64,000 nt of DNA from Acidimicrobiaceae bacterium (GCA_027315315.1 DAHUYG010000026.1:1-64000), one strand, 5' to 3'; numbered from the stretch's first letter, positions 17,783-27,391 are shown. The notes: generated from the sequence alone by a model not told the origin. Numbers and translations: made by a program.

Positions 17783-18898
17783 ATGGTCCGGGTTCCGGCA
17801 AGCACCGGGGAGGCGACGCCCGCGTTCTTGACCGAGGCGCTCCGAGGGTCCGGGGCGATCGATTCGACCACGAGTGTGGCCGAGGTCGAACACGAGCGAA
17901 TCGGTGTCGGCGTCGGCATCGTGGGCCAGCTCGCGCGATTGCACCTCCGCTACGAGGGCGACGCGAAGGATGCACCGGGGAGCGTCGTGCTCAAGATCCC
18001 TTCCGAGTTCCCCGAGAACCGGGCGATCGGGAACCACTTCCGGTTCTACGAGCGCGAGGGGCGCTTCTACCGCGAGATCAACGAGAAACTCCCAGTCCGC
18101 ACGCCGCATTGCTTCTGGAACCATCTCGATGTGGCCGGCGACGAGTACGGCCTGCTCCTCGAGGACTTGTCCAACCGCATCTCGCTCAGCCAGATCGTGG
18201 GCGCCGATCCGGCTCGGGCGGTCCAAGCGCTCTCCTCGCTGGCCGAACTGCACGCGGCGTGGTGGCAGTCCCCGATGCTCGACACCCTCGACTGGATGCC
18301 GTGGCTCACCGACCCGGTGAACCTGGCCGCCGGCGAGCAATACCGGGTGTCGTGGGGACGCTTCCTCGAGATCATGGGTGACCGTCTCCCAGACGGAGCG
18401 GTCCGGATCGGCGAACGCGTCCAGGCAGTCTTCGAGGAGCTGCAGCTGACCGGGACGGCCGAGGCGCCCGCGACGGTCTGCCACGGCGACTTCAGGCTGG
18501 ACAACTTGCTCTTCACCGACGGTCGGGACGACCCTGACGGCCTAGCGGTGCTCGACTGGCAGATCGCCTACCGCGGCCCGGCAGTCAGCGACGTGGCCTA
18601 CTTCTTGTGCCAGTCGCTCGCGGTCGAGGTCCGGCGCGAACACGAGGAGCGACTCGTCAGGGGCTGGTACGAACGGGTCGCCGCTTCCTTGGGAGGGGCC
18701 AACGAGATCGACGGCTACCCCTTCGATCTTGCATGGACCCACTACCGGCGGGCAGTGCTCGGGACGACCGTGTACCCGGTCGCCTCGGCGGGCACCATGG
18801 ATCTCGCCAACGAGCGAGGGTTGGAGCTCGGAACGGTCATGGCCCAGCGTTCGTTCCTGGCCGCCCTCGACCTGCGCAGCGAGGAGCTGCTGCCTTAG
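17783..18898 (+). CDS. Phosphotransferase-family (APH/EcKL-like) kinase
   Basis: A 371-residue small-molecule kinase fold. The catalytic loop is CHGDFRLDNLLF (HGDxxxxN), followed by LDWQ for metal binding; VVLKIP contains the ATP-binding lysine. The FRFYEREGRFYREI pattern resembles the ecdysteroid-kinase-like subgroup. The natural substrate in bacteria is unknown, and nothing suggests an antibiotic. ATG 17783 sits seven bases after a perfect AGGAGG. The stop overlaps that of the convergent gene by four bases (TTAG). Confidence 0.82.
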   Translation: MVRVPASTGEATPAFLTEALRGSGAIDSTTSVAEVEHERIGVGVGIVGQLARLHLRYEGDAKDAPGSVVLKIPSEFPENRAIGNHFRFYEREGRFYREINEKLPVRTPHCFWNHLDVAGDEYGLLLEDLSNRISLSQIVGADPARAVQALSSLAELHAAWWQSPMLDTLDWMPWLTDPVNLAAGEQYRVSWGRFLEIMGDRLPDGAVRIGERVQAVFEELQLTGTAEAPATVCHGDFRLDNLLFTDGRDDPDGLAVLDWQIAYRGPAVSDVAYFLCQSLAVEVRREHEERLVRGWYERVAASLGGANEIDGYPFDLAWTHYRRAVLGTTVYPVASAGTMDLANERGLELGTVMAQRSFLAALDLRSEELLP

Positions 18899-19345
18899 CC
18901 ACGAGCTGGACCGTCCAGCGCGACGATCACCGCCCTTGGTGAGTTGTCGCCGACGTCGAGCAGCCCGACGGTCTCTGCGTCGCCAGCGTCGGGCTGCCCG
19001 GGTTTCACGAGGAAGACCGGCCCGTTCGCCACCAGCGAGTTGACGGGGTCGATCACCGGGGCACCACCTCGAGCCGTGGTCTGTCGGAGAGACGGGGTGC
19101 CTCGGCGGCCGGATCGCCGGCGCTCCGCGCCGCCACCAACGGGGCGATGGACTCCGGCCCGTTGAGCACGCCCAGGGTGGTGAGGCACCCGCTGTGCAGG
19201 ATCGGCTCGACCCCCCCTCGAAGGCCGTGGCGACCTTCTCGTGGACCGTGCTCCACGGGACTGCCTCGTCGTGGGCGTCGGCGGGCGGCCCGATCCGCGT
19301 CGTGGCAGGTCCGCTTCGCGACGATGAGCGCCCCCACGGCGCCAC
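18895..19345 (-). CDS. Uncharacterised protein, read in three frames (two single-base breaks)
   Basis: Protein-like sequence runs through three frames: VPWSTVHEKVATAFEGG (about 19270-19218), then VEPILHSGCLTTLGVLNG to LEVVP (about 19211-19060), then VIDPVNSLVANGPVFLVKPG to the stop at 18895. The first break is at a run of seven C (19211-19217) and the second in CCGGGG near 19058; adding one base at each gives a single chain of about 150 residues. No family is recognised. The stop overlaps the kinase stop by four bases, like two intact convergent pairs in this window, which favours a real gene. Confidence 0.55.
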
Positions 19346-19500
19346 AACGAGGGTGAGCCGGGGCGGGCAGTTGGCGAAGGCACTTCGCGTGCACGATGGT
19401 CGCCCGGTGCGGGGGGCCCGAGGGGCGCGCGATTGGGGCGACGACCGACCACCGAGGCTCGGATTACCCTCGCCTGATCACCACACGACGGGGAGGGTGC

Positions 19501-21849
19501 ATGTCAGGGGGTCCGCTCGAGGGTCTGAGGGTCGTCGATCTCACCGACGACAGCGGCAGATTCGCCACCAAACTGCTGGCCGAGTCGGGCGCCTCCGTCG
19601 TGCGACTGGGCGCGGGGATGTCGGGACCACCGATGCGGGCCCGAGATGCGGCTGCTCGCGGTGGGCTCCTCGACTGGTGGTACGACGGCTCGAAGGGTCA
19701 CCTCGAGGTCGCACTGGACTCGGACCCCGGAGCCGACGCCTATCGGAGGCTGGCCGAGCGGGCGGAGCTGATCGTCGAGACAGAGGCCCCCGGCGCACTG
19801 GCCGAGCGGGGCCTCGATCACGGGACGCTGGTCGCCCGCAACCCACGGCTGGTGCAGGTCTCGCTGACCCCGTTCGGCCGCACGGGCCCGCGAGCCCATT
19901 GGCAGACCAGCGACCTCGTCGCCGCGGCGATGGGTGGGGTGCTCTCGCTCTCGGGCATCCCCGAACAGCCCATCAACCCCTGGGGGAGACAGGCGTTCAA
20001 CTTTGCCGGTTTCATCGCGGCCATCAGCGGGCTGGCCGGGGTCGCTGCGGCGAGGCGAACCGGGCGCGGACAGCACGTCGATGTCTCGATCCATGAGGTC
20101 GTCTGCTCGACCATCGAGCAGATCCTCTTCCAGTACTGGTTCGACGACCTCCTCCCGTACCCGAAGATCGCCCAGCGACAGGGGTCACTCCACTGGATCG
20201 GCGCGTACAAGGTCGTCCCGGCGAAGGAGGGTTGGGAGATGATCACGCCGACCCCCAACGCCGCCGGCCTGCTCGCGTGGATGGTCGAGGAGCAGCTGCC
20301 GGCGGCCATCGACCTGATCGGCCGCCCCCAAGAAGAGCTCATCCGAAACCTTCCCCTCATCATGGACACCATCGCCGAGTTTGCAAAGACCATGGACGCA
20401 GGCAGCCTTTTCAAGGCGGCCCAGGACCGGCACATCGCGTTCGCCGAGGTGCAGACCGTCGCCCAGGTGGCCGAGAACCCCCAACACGCGTACCGGGGGT
20501 TCTTCAGGCCCGTGGACTGGTCGGGCTCGGAGGTGAAGGTGCCCGGCCCGGTGGCGCGCTTCCACGGGACGCCCGCCCCGGCCCCCCGCCCGCCCAACAC
20601 CGAGACGACCCTCGACGCGGTCTTGGCCGAGTGGGCGGGCGAGCGCTCGACCAGCGGGGTCGAGGCGGTAGACCCGGCGAAGCCGCTCGCCGGGATGCGG
20701 GTGCTCGACCTCAGCCACGTACTAGCCGGACCCGCGTGCACCCGGCTTCTCGGCGACCTCGGTGCCGACGTCGTCAAGGTGCAGACGCTCGACCGAGCCA
20801 ACACGGTCAACGACCCCAACCATCCGTACTTCTACACCTGGAACCGATCGAAGCGCCTCGTCACCATGAACATGAAGCACGAGCGGATGCTCGAGGTCAT
20901 GAGGCGACTGGTCGAGCAGAGCGACGTCCTCATCGAGAACTTCTCGGCCGGTGTCCTCGCCCGTTGGGGACTCTCCTACGACGAGGTTCGGGCCTGGAAC
21001 CCTCGCATCGTCTACGTCTCGATGTCCGGGTGCGGACACGAGGGACCCTGGTCGAGCCTGGTCACCTACGCACCAACCATCCACGCCATGTGTGGTCTCA
21101 CGTATCTCTCGAATCCCCCGGGCCGAGGAGACCTCGGCCCGGGGTTCTCGCTCAACGACATCGCGGCGGGCCTCTCCGCCGCCTTCGCGATCCTGGCCAC
21201 CCTCGAACACCGGGATCACACGGGCACCGGCCAGCACGTGGACATCTCCCAGATGGAGACGGGTGGCTACCTCATCGGTCCTGCCCTCGTGGACTACATC
21301 AACAATGGTCGCGAGGCCCATCCCATCGGGAACCGGGACCCCTTCGGTCAGATCGTGCCCAACGATTGCTACCGCACTGCCGATGGGGAGTGGCTCGCAG
21401 TGTCGTGTCGGGACGACGCCGAGTGGGACCGGCTCGTCAAGGCGACCGGCATCGACGCGGACCCCCGGCTGGCCGAGCTGGCCGGCCGGGTGGAACGGAT
21501 CGAGGAGGTCGACGGCCTTCTCGGGAGTTGGGCTGCGAGCACTCCGGCCGAGACCGCTCAGGCGCTCCTGCAGGAGGCCGGGGTCTCGGCCGGTCGAATC
21601 CAGGACGCGAGCCACCTGATGGCCGACCCGCAGCTCCTCGCACGCGAGATGTGGCGCACTTTCGACCATACGACCTTCGGAACTCGTCCCCACGACCGGT
21701 TCCCCGGGGTGTGGAGCGGCACCGACCTTCTCCCCTACACGCCGTCGGGCGCGTACCCGGGCGAGCACAACTTCGAGGTGTATCGCGAGCTCCTCGACAT
21801 GGACGAGGTGGCGGTCGCCGAGGCCATGAGCGAAGGGCTCTTCGCGTAA
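19501..21849 (+). CDS. Tandem CaiB/BaiF-type (class III) CoA-transferase
   Basis: A 782-residue protein made of two class III CoA-transferase domains in tandem: the first about 1-390, the second from MRVLDLSHVLAGPACTRLLG near residue 399. Each carries a GQHVD strand (VDVSIHE and VDISQME), with Glu at the place where formyl-CoA transferase has its catalytic Asp. Family members move CoA between carboxylic acids. Single-domain enzymes form interlocked dimers, so the fusion may fold on itself. ATG 19501 follows GGGGAGGG. The permease 215 bases downstream has its own promoter. Confidence 0.85.
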   Translation: MSGGPLEGLRVVDLTDDSGRFATKLLAESGASVVRLGAGMSGPPMRARDAAARGGLLDWWYDGSKGHLEVALDSDPGADAYRRLAERAELIVETEAPGALAERGLDHGTLVARNPRLVQVSLTPFGRTGPRAHWQTSDLVAAAMGGVLSLSGIPEQPINPWGRQAFNFAGFIAAISGLAGVAAARRTGRGQHVDVSIHEVVCSTIEQILFQYWFDDLLPYPKIAQRQGSLHWIGAYKVVPAKEGWEMITPTPNAAGLLAWMVEEQLPAAIDLIGRPQEELIRNLPLIMDTIAEFAKTMDAGSLFKAAQDRHIAFAEVQTVAQVAENPQHAYRGFFRPVDWSGSEVKVPGPVARFHGTPAPAPRPPNTETTLDAVLAEWAGERSTSGVEAVDPAKPLAGMRVLDLSHVLAGPACTRLLGDLGADVVKVQTLDRANTVNDPNHPYFYTWNRSKRLVTMNMKHERMLEVMRRLVEQSDVLIENFSAGVLARWGLSYDEVRAWNPRIVYVSMSGCGHEGPWSSLVTYAPTIHAMCGLTYLSNPPGRGDLGPGFSLNDIAAGLSAAFAILATLEHRDHTGTGQHVDISQMETGGYLIGPALVDYINNGREAHPIGNRDPFGQIVPNDCYRTADGEWLAVSCRDDAEWDRLVKATGIDADPRLAELAGRVERIEEVDGLLGSWAASTPAETAQALLQEAGVSAGRIQDASHLMADPQLLAREMWRTFDHTTFGTRPHDRFPGVWSGTDLLPYTPSGAYPGEHNFEVYRELLDMDEVAVAEAMSEGLFA

Positions 21850-21979
21850 GCGCACGTCCCGATCCAGTCTCGCGGCCGAGGTTCGGGGGATCCCGGCACC
21901 ACGTCGGCTCGCCGTCGAGAGGGCGGCTTCCCAAACGAGCGATCGATTTCCCGCCGGATTGCGGCGAGCCCAAATATGC

Positions 21980-22008
21980 TTGCCAGGTCGGTCGTTTACT
22001 GACATATT
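21980..22008 (+). promoter_or_regulatory. Sigma-70-like promoter of the APC permease
   Basis: TTGCCA (21980-21985) and CATATT (22003-22008) are separated by 17 bases, matching 5/6 and 4/6 of the housekeeping consensus. The site lies in an AT-richer patch about 55 bases before the permease ATG. Confidence 0.5.
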
Positions 22009-22064
22009 GACGCTGGCGCGAAGGGTCCCGACTAGGTCGGGACCAGGCAGAGGGGGGCACGCTG

Positions 22065-24026
22065 ATGACAGCGGTGGCTGAGCCAACTGGGGGAAACTCC
22101 GAAGTTCCGGTCGCGAGCTATGAGGCGGCCGACCTGAAACTCAAAAAGACGATGGGGCTGACGCAGCTGACAGCCCTCTCGCTCGGAGCAATCATCGGGT
22201 CGGGGTGGCTGTTCGCGGTGCTGAGCGCCGACGCCACCGCAGGGCCGGCATCGCTCTTTTCCTGGCTGATCGGTGGCATATGCGTGACGTTCATCGCATT
22301 CACCTACATGGAGATCGCCGGGATGCTCCCGCGGACGGGTGCACTGTCGCGCTATCCGCAGCTGACCCACGGTGGCTACACGGGCATGCTCCTTGGTTGG
22401 GCATACCTGCTTTCGGCGGCGACCGTTCCGACCATCGAGGCCGAAGCATCGGTCACCTACCTGAATGCGAAGTTCCCCGATCTGGGCCTCATCACGGCGA
22501 AGAGCACGATCTTGTCGTGGCCGAAGGGCATCCTCCTCGGTTACGGATTCATGCTCGTCTTCTTCGTCTTGAACTTCCTCGGCATTCGACTCCTCTCTGA
22601 GGTCAACCGCTGGGTCGTCCTGTGGAAGCTCGTCATTCCGACGTTGACCTTCATCTTCGTGTTTGCGGCATTTCGCAGCTCGAACTACGGCTCCGCCGTC
22701 GGCGGCATCGCTCCGCTCGGTGCCTCGCCGATCTTCGAGGCCGTCGCGACGACGGGCATCGTCTTCAGCTTCCTCGGCTTCCGCCAGGCGCTCGAGTACG
22801 CAGGCGAGGCAAGGCGACCCCAGAAGGATGTGCCGCGAGCGGTGATCCTCTCGGTCGGCATCGCCATCGTCCTTTACACCATGCTGCAGGTCGCCTTCAC
22901 CGGAGCCATTCGGTGGGGGAACGTCGGCGTCAAGGTGGGCAACTGGTCCGCCCTTTCGACGAGCAGCTGGGCCAGCGGCCCGTTCTACCGTGAGCTCCAC
23001 GCCGCCGGCCTCGGTTTCCTCGCAGCGTTCGCCGCCCTGCTCATCTGGGACGCCGTGATCTCGCCGGCGGGAACCGGCATCGTGTACATGGGCACGGGAA
23101 CCCGCACCTTCTACGGGCTGTCGGTGCAGCGTCTGTTCCCGCCGGGATTCCAGTTGATGAACCGGCTCGGGATCCCATGGGCCTCGCTCCTCGCCGCGGT
23201 GTTCGTCGGTGGGTTGTTCTTCGTGCGCCAGCCGAGCTGGTACGGACTCGTCGGGTTCATCACCTCGACAACCGTGCTGACTTACATCATGGGGGGCGCC
23301 GGGCTCATGTCCCTCAGGAAGATGGCACCGAACTGGCGTCGGCCGGTCCGGCTCCCCTACCCGTGGATCCTCAGCGCATTGAGCTTCATCGCGGCGACCG
23401 AGGTCGTGTACTGGAGCACGTTCAGCACCCTGGTCGAGGTGATGACCTTCGTCTTCATCTCGATCGTCCTCTACCTCATGTACTACGCCCCGGCGAAGGG
23501 CTTCATCTCCCCCGGCCAGGGCCTCACGACCGGTCTCGTGTTCATGGCCGCATGGGTGTGGATCGCCGCCAAGGGGGGGTGGGTGCTTCGCAGCGGGACG
23601 CTGCCGGTGCAAGGCTCGTGGACATTTGGCACGTACTTCACGGCGTTCGCGCTGGCGATCGTGCTCGTGACCGCAGCGACGTGGCTTCTCTCGAACGAGA
23701 CGGGGCGCAAGCACGTGCAGGCCAGCTGGTGGTTTATCTTCTTCTCCATCTCTCTGTTCCTCCTCTCGTACTACGGGAGCCTGGGAGTGAACCTGGAGAA
23801 CTCGAAGATCGTGCCGACCGTGCGCTTCCCCTGGGACTACCTGGTCGCCGCAGGGATCGGCTTGCTCTCGTTCTTCTGGGCCGTCCACAGCTCGTTTGAG
23901 ACCGACGAGCTCATGGAGCTCCACGAGTCGCTCACCGAGGGTCGCTCGCACGCCGCGGTCCCCGAAATGGAGCAGGCCTGGAAGCCTCTGCATGGCGCGG
24001 AGGGGGAGGCGGCACCAGCCACCTGA
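22065..24026 (+). CDS. APC-superfamily amino-acid permease
   Basis: A 653-residue integral membrane protein with about 12-14 helices. The first helix carries the unwound APC motif (SLGAIIGSGWLF), and EYAGEARRPQKDVPRA follows helix six. It is longer than the usual 450-500 residues because of extra C-terminal helices and a soluble tail. Likely a proton-coupled amino-acid or amine importer; the substrate is unknown. AGAGGGG precedes ATG 22065. It is monocistronic, with a promoter at 21980 and a strong stem at 24048. Confidence 0.88.
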   Translation: MTAVAEPTGGNSEVPVASYEAADLKLKKTMGLTQLTALSLGAIIGSGWLFAVLSADATAGPASLFSWLIGGICVTFIAFTYMEIAGMLPRTGALSRYPQLTHGGYTGMLLGWAYLLSAATVPTIEAEASVTYLNAKFPDLGLITAKSTILSWPKGILLGYGFMLVFFVLNFLGIRLLSEVNRWVVLWKLVIPTLTFIFVFAAFRSSNYGSAVGGIAPLGASPIFEAVATTGIVFSFLGFRQALEYAGEARRPQKDVPRAVILSVGIAIVLYTMLQVAFTGAIRWGNVGVKVGNWSALSTSSWASGPFYRELHAAGLGFLAAFAALLIWDAVISPAGTGIVYMGTGTRTFYGLSVQRLFPPGFQLMNRLGIPWASLLAAVFVGGLFFVRQPSWYGLVGFITSTTVLTYIMGGAGLMSLRKMAPNWRRPVRLPYPWILSALSFIAATEVVYWSTFSTLVEVMTFVFISIVLYLMYYAPAKGFISPGQGLTTGLVFMAAWVWIAAKGGWVLRSGTLPVQGSWTFGTYFTAFALAIVLVTAATWLLSNETGRKHVQASWWFIFFSISLFLLSYYGSLGVNLENSKIVPTVRFPWDYLVAAGIGLLSFFWAVHSSFETDELMELHESLTEGRSHAAVPEMEQAWKPLHGAEGEAAPAT

Positions 24027-24047
24027 TCCAACCGTTACGACGCCTCT

Positions 24048-24083
24048 GCAAACGGCCGGCACCCCGAGGTGCCGGCCGTTTGC
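24048..24083 (+). terminator. Strong stem-loop after the APC permease
   Basis: A perfect 16-bp inverted repeat (GCAAACGGCCGGCACC and its complement) with a 4-base loop CCGA begins 22 bases after the permease stop. It lacks a U-tract on either side, so it may end transcription in the manner of high-GC actinobacterial terminators or stabilise the mRNA end. Confidence 0.75.
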
Positions 24084-24201
24084 GTTGGGCGCATCGATTG
24101 GCGCGAGCACGCTGCGATGACCGCCCGGTCAAGACCCAGCGGGACTCGGCCCCTCCGTACAGCGTGGCGGTGGGGCGATGCGGTCAGTGCCTCGGCGCGG
24201 C

Positions 24202-24983
24202 TCAGTGGTGGCGGCTGACGGCGAGTCGCCGGACCCCGCTCAAGGCGGCCAACGACGCCGGCACCGAGCACCACAGGTTGAAGAACCGGTAGGTGAAGGT
24301 GCCGACCACCGCCAAGGCGAGCGGCGCGCCCACGTTGGCGAGCGCGAGGATGAGGACGACGTCGATGATCCCCGACCCGCCGCGCGGGGCCGAGCGCCTC
24401 GACACCACGTACCCCACCCCGTAGCCGAGCACGAGCGCGACGGCGGCCATCCGGTACCCGAAGGCGGCCATCGCCGCCCAGACCGCGCTGAGCTCGCCGA
24501 CCGAGAAGAGTGTCATCCCGAGGAGCACCGGCCACCGCTTTGGTCGCCGCACGAGGGTGGCGGCGATCCCGACGCCCCACACGAGCGCCGATGGGGTCCC
24601 GCGTCTCCCTCCGGAGGGGCGAAGCGAGAACACGAACCCCCCAAGCCCCGCAGTCATCACCCCGATCGCGACCCATTCCCTCGCTCGGAGGTGCACATCG
24701 AAGAATTTGGAGGCTGCGAGCAGGTCAGAGGCAGCTCCAGCACGATGATCGGCTCGACGGCGGCCAATCGACCGAGGTCGAGCGCCGCCGCTAGGAGGAG
24801 GAAGGATGCGATCACCGAACCGAATCCGGCCAGCCACAGCGGTTGGCGGACGAGGTCGAGGATGAGGCGCGGCGTCATGGACAATTCTTCGGGCTCCCGT
24901 CGATTGGCCGTTCGCTGCAGAACGTTCGACGTGGCATTCACCCCCGACGACACGACCGCCAAGGGGTAGGAGATCCAGCTCAC
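24202..24983 (-). pseudogene. Chimeric remnant: DMT transporter N-half joined to a flippase-like (UPF0104) C-half
   Basis: From GTG 24983 the sequence reads the first helices of a DMT-type transporter (SWISYPLAVVSSGVNATSN, then LAAVEPIIVLELPLT). Near 24733 the frame breaks; one added C in GACC restores LLAASKFFDVHLRAREW and the helix MTAGLGGFVFSL. At about 24550, directly after ALVWGVGIAATLV, the protein becomes the C-terminal end of a lysylphosphatidylglycerol-synthase/YbhN-like membrane domain (YGVGYVVSRRSAPRGG ... FTYRFFNLW) and runs to the stop. An ancestral deletion appears to have joined two unrelated membrane genes. A functional product is doubtful. Confidence 0.6.
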
Positions 24984-25171
24984 CGGGCTCGCACGCCGTC
25001 CGAGCGTCGGCCCGCGTGGCCGATCGACTCATCTGGGGTGGTGGGCTGCCGAGCGCTCCCGGGGGCCGGCCGGGCCGGCACATTGCGCTTCCGGGCGGCA
25101 CCCCTCTCAGATACCCGGCTTCTCCTCTCCATAATGGCCCGTCGGTGAGAAGCCCCCGGCCCCCGCCGGAA

Positions 25172-25519
25172 TCACCTCCGCTCGATGCGCTCCTTCACCG
25201 CCTCGGGATCGGCGCAACCGACGATCCATGCGTCGTAGTCGGCGCCAACGAAGTCGATCCGAACCCCACGCGGTGTGTTGTGGTGCACCGCAGCGAAGAG
25301 GCGCTGATCACCGGCGTGGATCGTGGCGACCTCGGAAACTCCGGGAAGTCGCTCCCCAACCTTGAAGCCGCTGTCGGCGGGTTCGTGCGCGTCGTCCAAG
25401 ACCTCAATCGAACGAATGGCGCTCAGCGGCGCCCGAAGGTCTCCGTGGACCGCCTCCAGCTTCTCCGCTCGGCCGAGATGTAACACGACCTCGTCTCCCT
25501 CGATCTCCAGCTCGGCCAT
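25172..25519 (-). CDS. Conserved small protein, PH-like fold suspected
   Basis: A 115-residue beta-rich protein (VVLHLGRAEKLEAVHGDL, SAIRSIEVLDDAHEP, FVGADYDAWIVGCADPE). I recall similar short actinobacterial proteins of unknown function; the strand pattern with one C-terminal helix suggests a PH-like domain. The start ATG 25519 gives the conserved MAELEIEG beginning; longer frames upstream are not protein-like. Confidence 0.68.
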   Translation of the reverse strand: MAELEIEGDEVVLHLGRAEKLEAVHGDLRAPLSAIRSIEVLDDAHEPADSGFKVGERLPGVSEVATIHAGDQRLFAAVHHNTPRGVRIDFVGADYDAWIVGCADPEAVKERIERR

Positions 25520-25559
25520 CGGGACTCCCCTCCGCTCGCACTCGTGTGACCACGCTCGG

Positions 25560-25859
25560 ACACATCTCTGCGCCGCAGCCTGCATCCTGGCAGGACCACG
25601 GATCGCCCCTCAGGATCCTCGAGGACGAAGAACCGCGCCCCCGACGGCGGCCCGGGTCGGCCACGGGACGCTGTGCCCAAGCTAAACCCTGCGTTCGCAT
25701 CGTCCAGGTCGTCGACGGCGAAGTCATCGCCGCGCCCACCCCGAGGCCTGTGGGAGGAGGGCCACGGATCGTCGCGACCCGGTCGGCCCGGTGCACAACC
25801 ACCCTGCCCGACTCCCCGCCAGATCTCCTCTTCGGAAGGGACCGGCCGCGCACGTCCAC
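25560..25859 (-). pseudogene. VOC/glyoxalase-type gene with one frame break
   Basis: The stretch VATIRGPPPTGLGVGAAM (one frame) continues as FAVDDLDDANAGFSLGTAS and ARFFVLEDPEGRSVVLPGCRL (next frame), the usual C-terminal half of a small VOC protein. One added C near 25708 joins them. The N-terminal half is poorly conserved and the end runs into the downstream gene, so the coordinates are approximate. Either a real gene with a missing base or a decayed copy. Confidence 0.45.
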
Positions 25860-25993
25860 ATCGATGGTCCGGCTGCGGCCAGGTCCGAAGCGAAGAGGAT
25901 CAAAGCCTCAAGACCTTCAGCCTCGCACGACGCCGCTTTCCCCGGGCGGCCGCTTGTCTTCGACCCGTACGGGTGCTCGGTCGCTGCTCCGGG

Positions 25994-27211
25994 CTACTCC
26001 CTCGGCGCTGGATCGCGAGGGAGCCCCAACACTCGTTCGGCGATGATATTGCGCTGGATCTCGCTCGACCCTCGGGCGATGCACCGGGCCCGGCTCTCGA
26101 GAAAGACCCGTTGCAGATCCGCCGCTGGAACGCCCTCGCTGGCGAGCACGGTCGCAGTCAGTCCGAGGACCTCGATCGCGAGCTCACCGAAGTCCCGGTG
26201 GTACTCGGACCAGAAGAGCTTGTTGATGGAAGCGGCCGGACCGAGCGTCCCTGTCTCGGCCAGCCTCGAGAACATGCGGAGCCCGGAGAACTCCATGATC
26301 CGGACATGGGCGTAGGCGGTCGCCATCCGCTGACGGATCAGCGGATGGCGACTCGAGCCGTTAGCCCTGGACACGGCGAGGAGCGTCCCCCACTCCTGGA
26401 GGTACCCGAGGTGCTGCGTGGTCACCCCGCCGCCACGTTCGGCGCCGAGCGTCGTCTGTGCGACGCGCCAGCCGTTGTTCAGCCCCCCGATGACATTCGA
26501 CAGGGGCGCCCGGGCCTTGTCGAAGAAGACCTGGTTGAAGCCGTAGGTGCCGCCCATCTGGCGCAGCGGCATCACAGTGATGCCGTTGTCCGCCATGGGA
26601 ACGAGCACATAGGAGATGCCCCGGTGACGCGGGACTGCCGGGTCGGTCCGACACAGCGTGAAGATCATCGTGGACTTGTGGGCGTCCGACGTCCACACCT
26701 TGTGGCCCGTGATCACCAACTCGTCGCCGTCGACCGAACCCGAGGTGCGAAGCCCGGCCAGGTCCGATCCGGCGTCGGGCTCGGAGAATCCCTGACAGAA
26801 CACGTCCTGGCCGCTGAGGATGCTGGGCAGGAAGCGGGTCCGCTGCTCCTCGGTCCCGTGGGCCAGGAGGGCGGGGGCCACCAGGGTCTCCCCCATTCCG
26901 AGCCTCGGCCGGGCCACTCCGGCCCGGGCAAACTCCTCCTCGACGGCCGCGATCTCCACGGGCCCGAGTCCCCGGCCCCCGTATCGCTCGGGCCAGCTGA
27001 GGCAGAGCCATCGGCCCTCGCGGCAGCGTCGGAGCCACTCCTGTTCCGCCTCCGTGGGATCGTGGTCATAGGCAGGGTGCGCGCCCCAGTGGGCGAGCCC
27101 TTCGACGGCGTTCACTTCGATCCAGCTACGAACCTCGGCGCGTAGCTGTGTGGTTCGCCCCTCGGGCGTTGTCGAGCTCGCGTGTTTTGCTTGGGTCACC
27201 GTCGACACCAC
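25994..27211 (-). CDS. Acyl-CoA dehydrogenase (FadE type)
   Basis: A 405-residue FAD enzyme of the long actinobacterial FadE class. It shows LCLSWPERYGGRGLGP, FCQGFSEPDAGSDLAGL, ITGHKVWTS and a C-terminal SSEIQRNIIAERVLGLP. It resembles the enzyme at 43438 more than the one at 3382. GTG 27211 is chosen at the start of the compositionally normal region; the frame stays open to 27322 through AT-richer, non-coding-looking sequence. It is monocistronic. The substrate class is probably a branched or cyclic acyl-CoA (inference). Confidence 0.88.
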   Translation of the reverse strand: MVSTVTQAKHASSTTPEGRTTQLRAEVRSWIEVNAVEGLAHWGAHPAYDHDPTEAEQEWLRRCREGRWLCLSWPERYGGRGLGPVEIAAVEEEFARAGVARPRLGMGETLVAPALLAHGTEEQRTRFLPSILSGQDVFCQGFSEPDAGSDLAGLRTSGSVDGDELVITGHKVWTSDAHKSTMIFTLCRTDPAVPRHRGISYVLVPMADNGITVMPLRQMGGTYGFNQVFFDKARAPLSNVIGGLNNGWRVAQTTLGAERGGGVTTQHLGYLQEWGTLLAVSRANGSSRHPLIRQRMATAYAHVRIMEFSGLRMFSRLAETGTLGPAASINKLFWSEYHRDFGELAIEVLGLTATVLASEGVPAADLQRVFLESRARCIARGSSEIQRNIIAERVLGLPRDPAPRE

Positions 27212-27231
27212 CGCCAGATTAGCGTTCTGTT

Positions 27232-27248
27232 GTTTCAATTGACGAAAC
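27232..27248. promoter_or_regulatory. Small inverted repeat upstream of the acyl-CoA dehydrogenase
   Basis: GTTTC-7-GAAAC lies in the unusually AT-rich 27213-27260 segment, about 20-40 bases before the FadE GTG. It could bind a TetR-type regulator of lipid genes. The arms are short, so this is a weak call. Confidence 0.3.
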
Positions 27249-27391
27249 GATAATACTGCTGTCGGGATCCGGCGGCTAGCGCGTTCAACGCCGCTCCGGC
27301 GCGAGCACGGGGTCCTCCTCAACTCTGCGGCTTGGCCCGCGACGTACGCACGCCCGACCGTGGGGAGGGTCCACGAGAGGGGCCCAGCAAG

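Noticed and set aside
18944-19165. Plus-strand small frames in the 18.9-19.4 kb region
   Set aside because: Their products are Arg/Pro-rich shadows; the minus strand has protein-like sequence with a four-base stop overlap.
22032-24110. Long minus-strand reading frame opposite the APC permease (692 codons)
   Set aside because: Its translation is a low-complexity Arg/Glu/His-rich shadow without motifs; the plus strand encodes a clear 12-14 helix permease with promoter and terminator.
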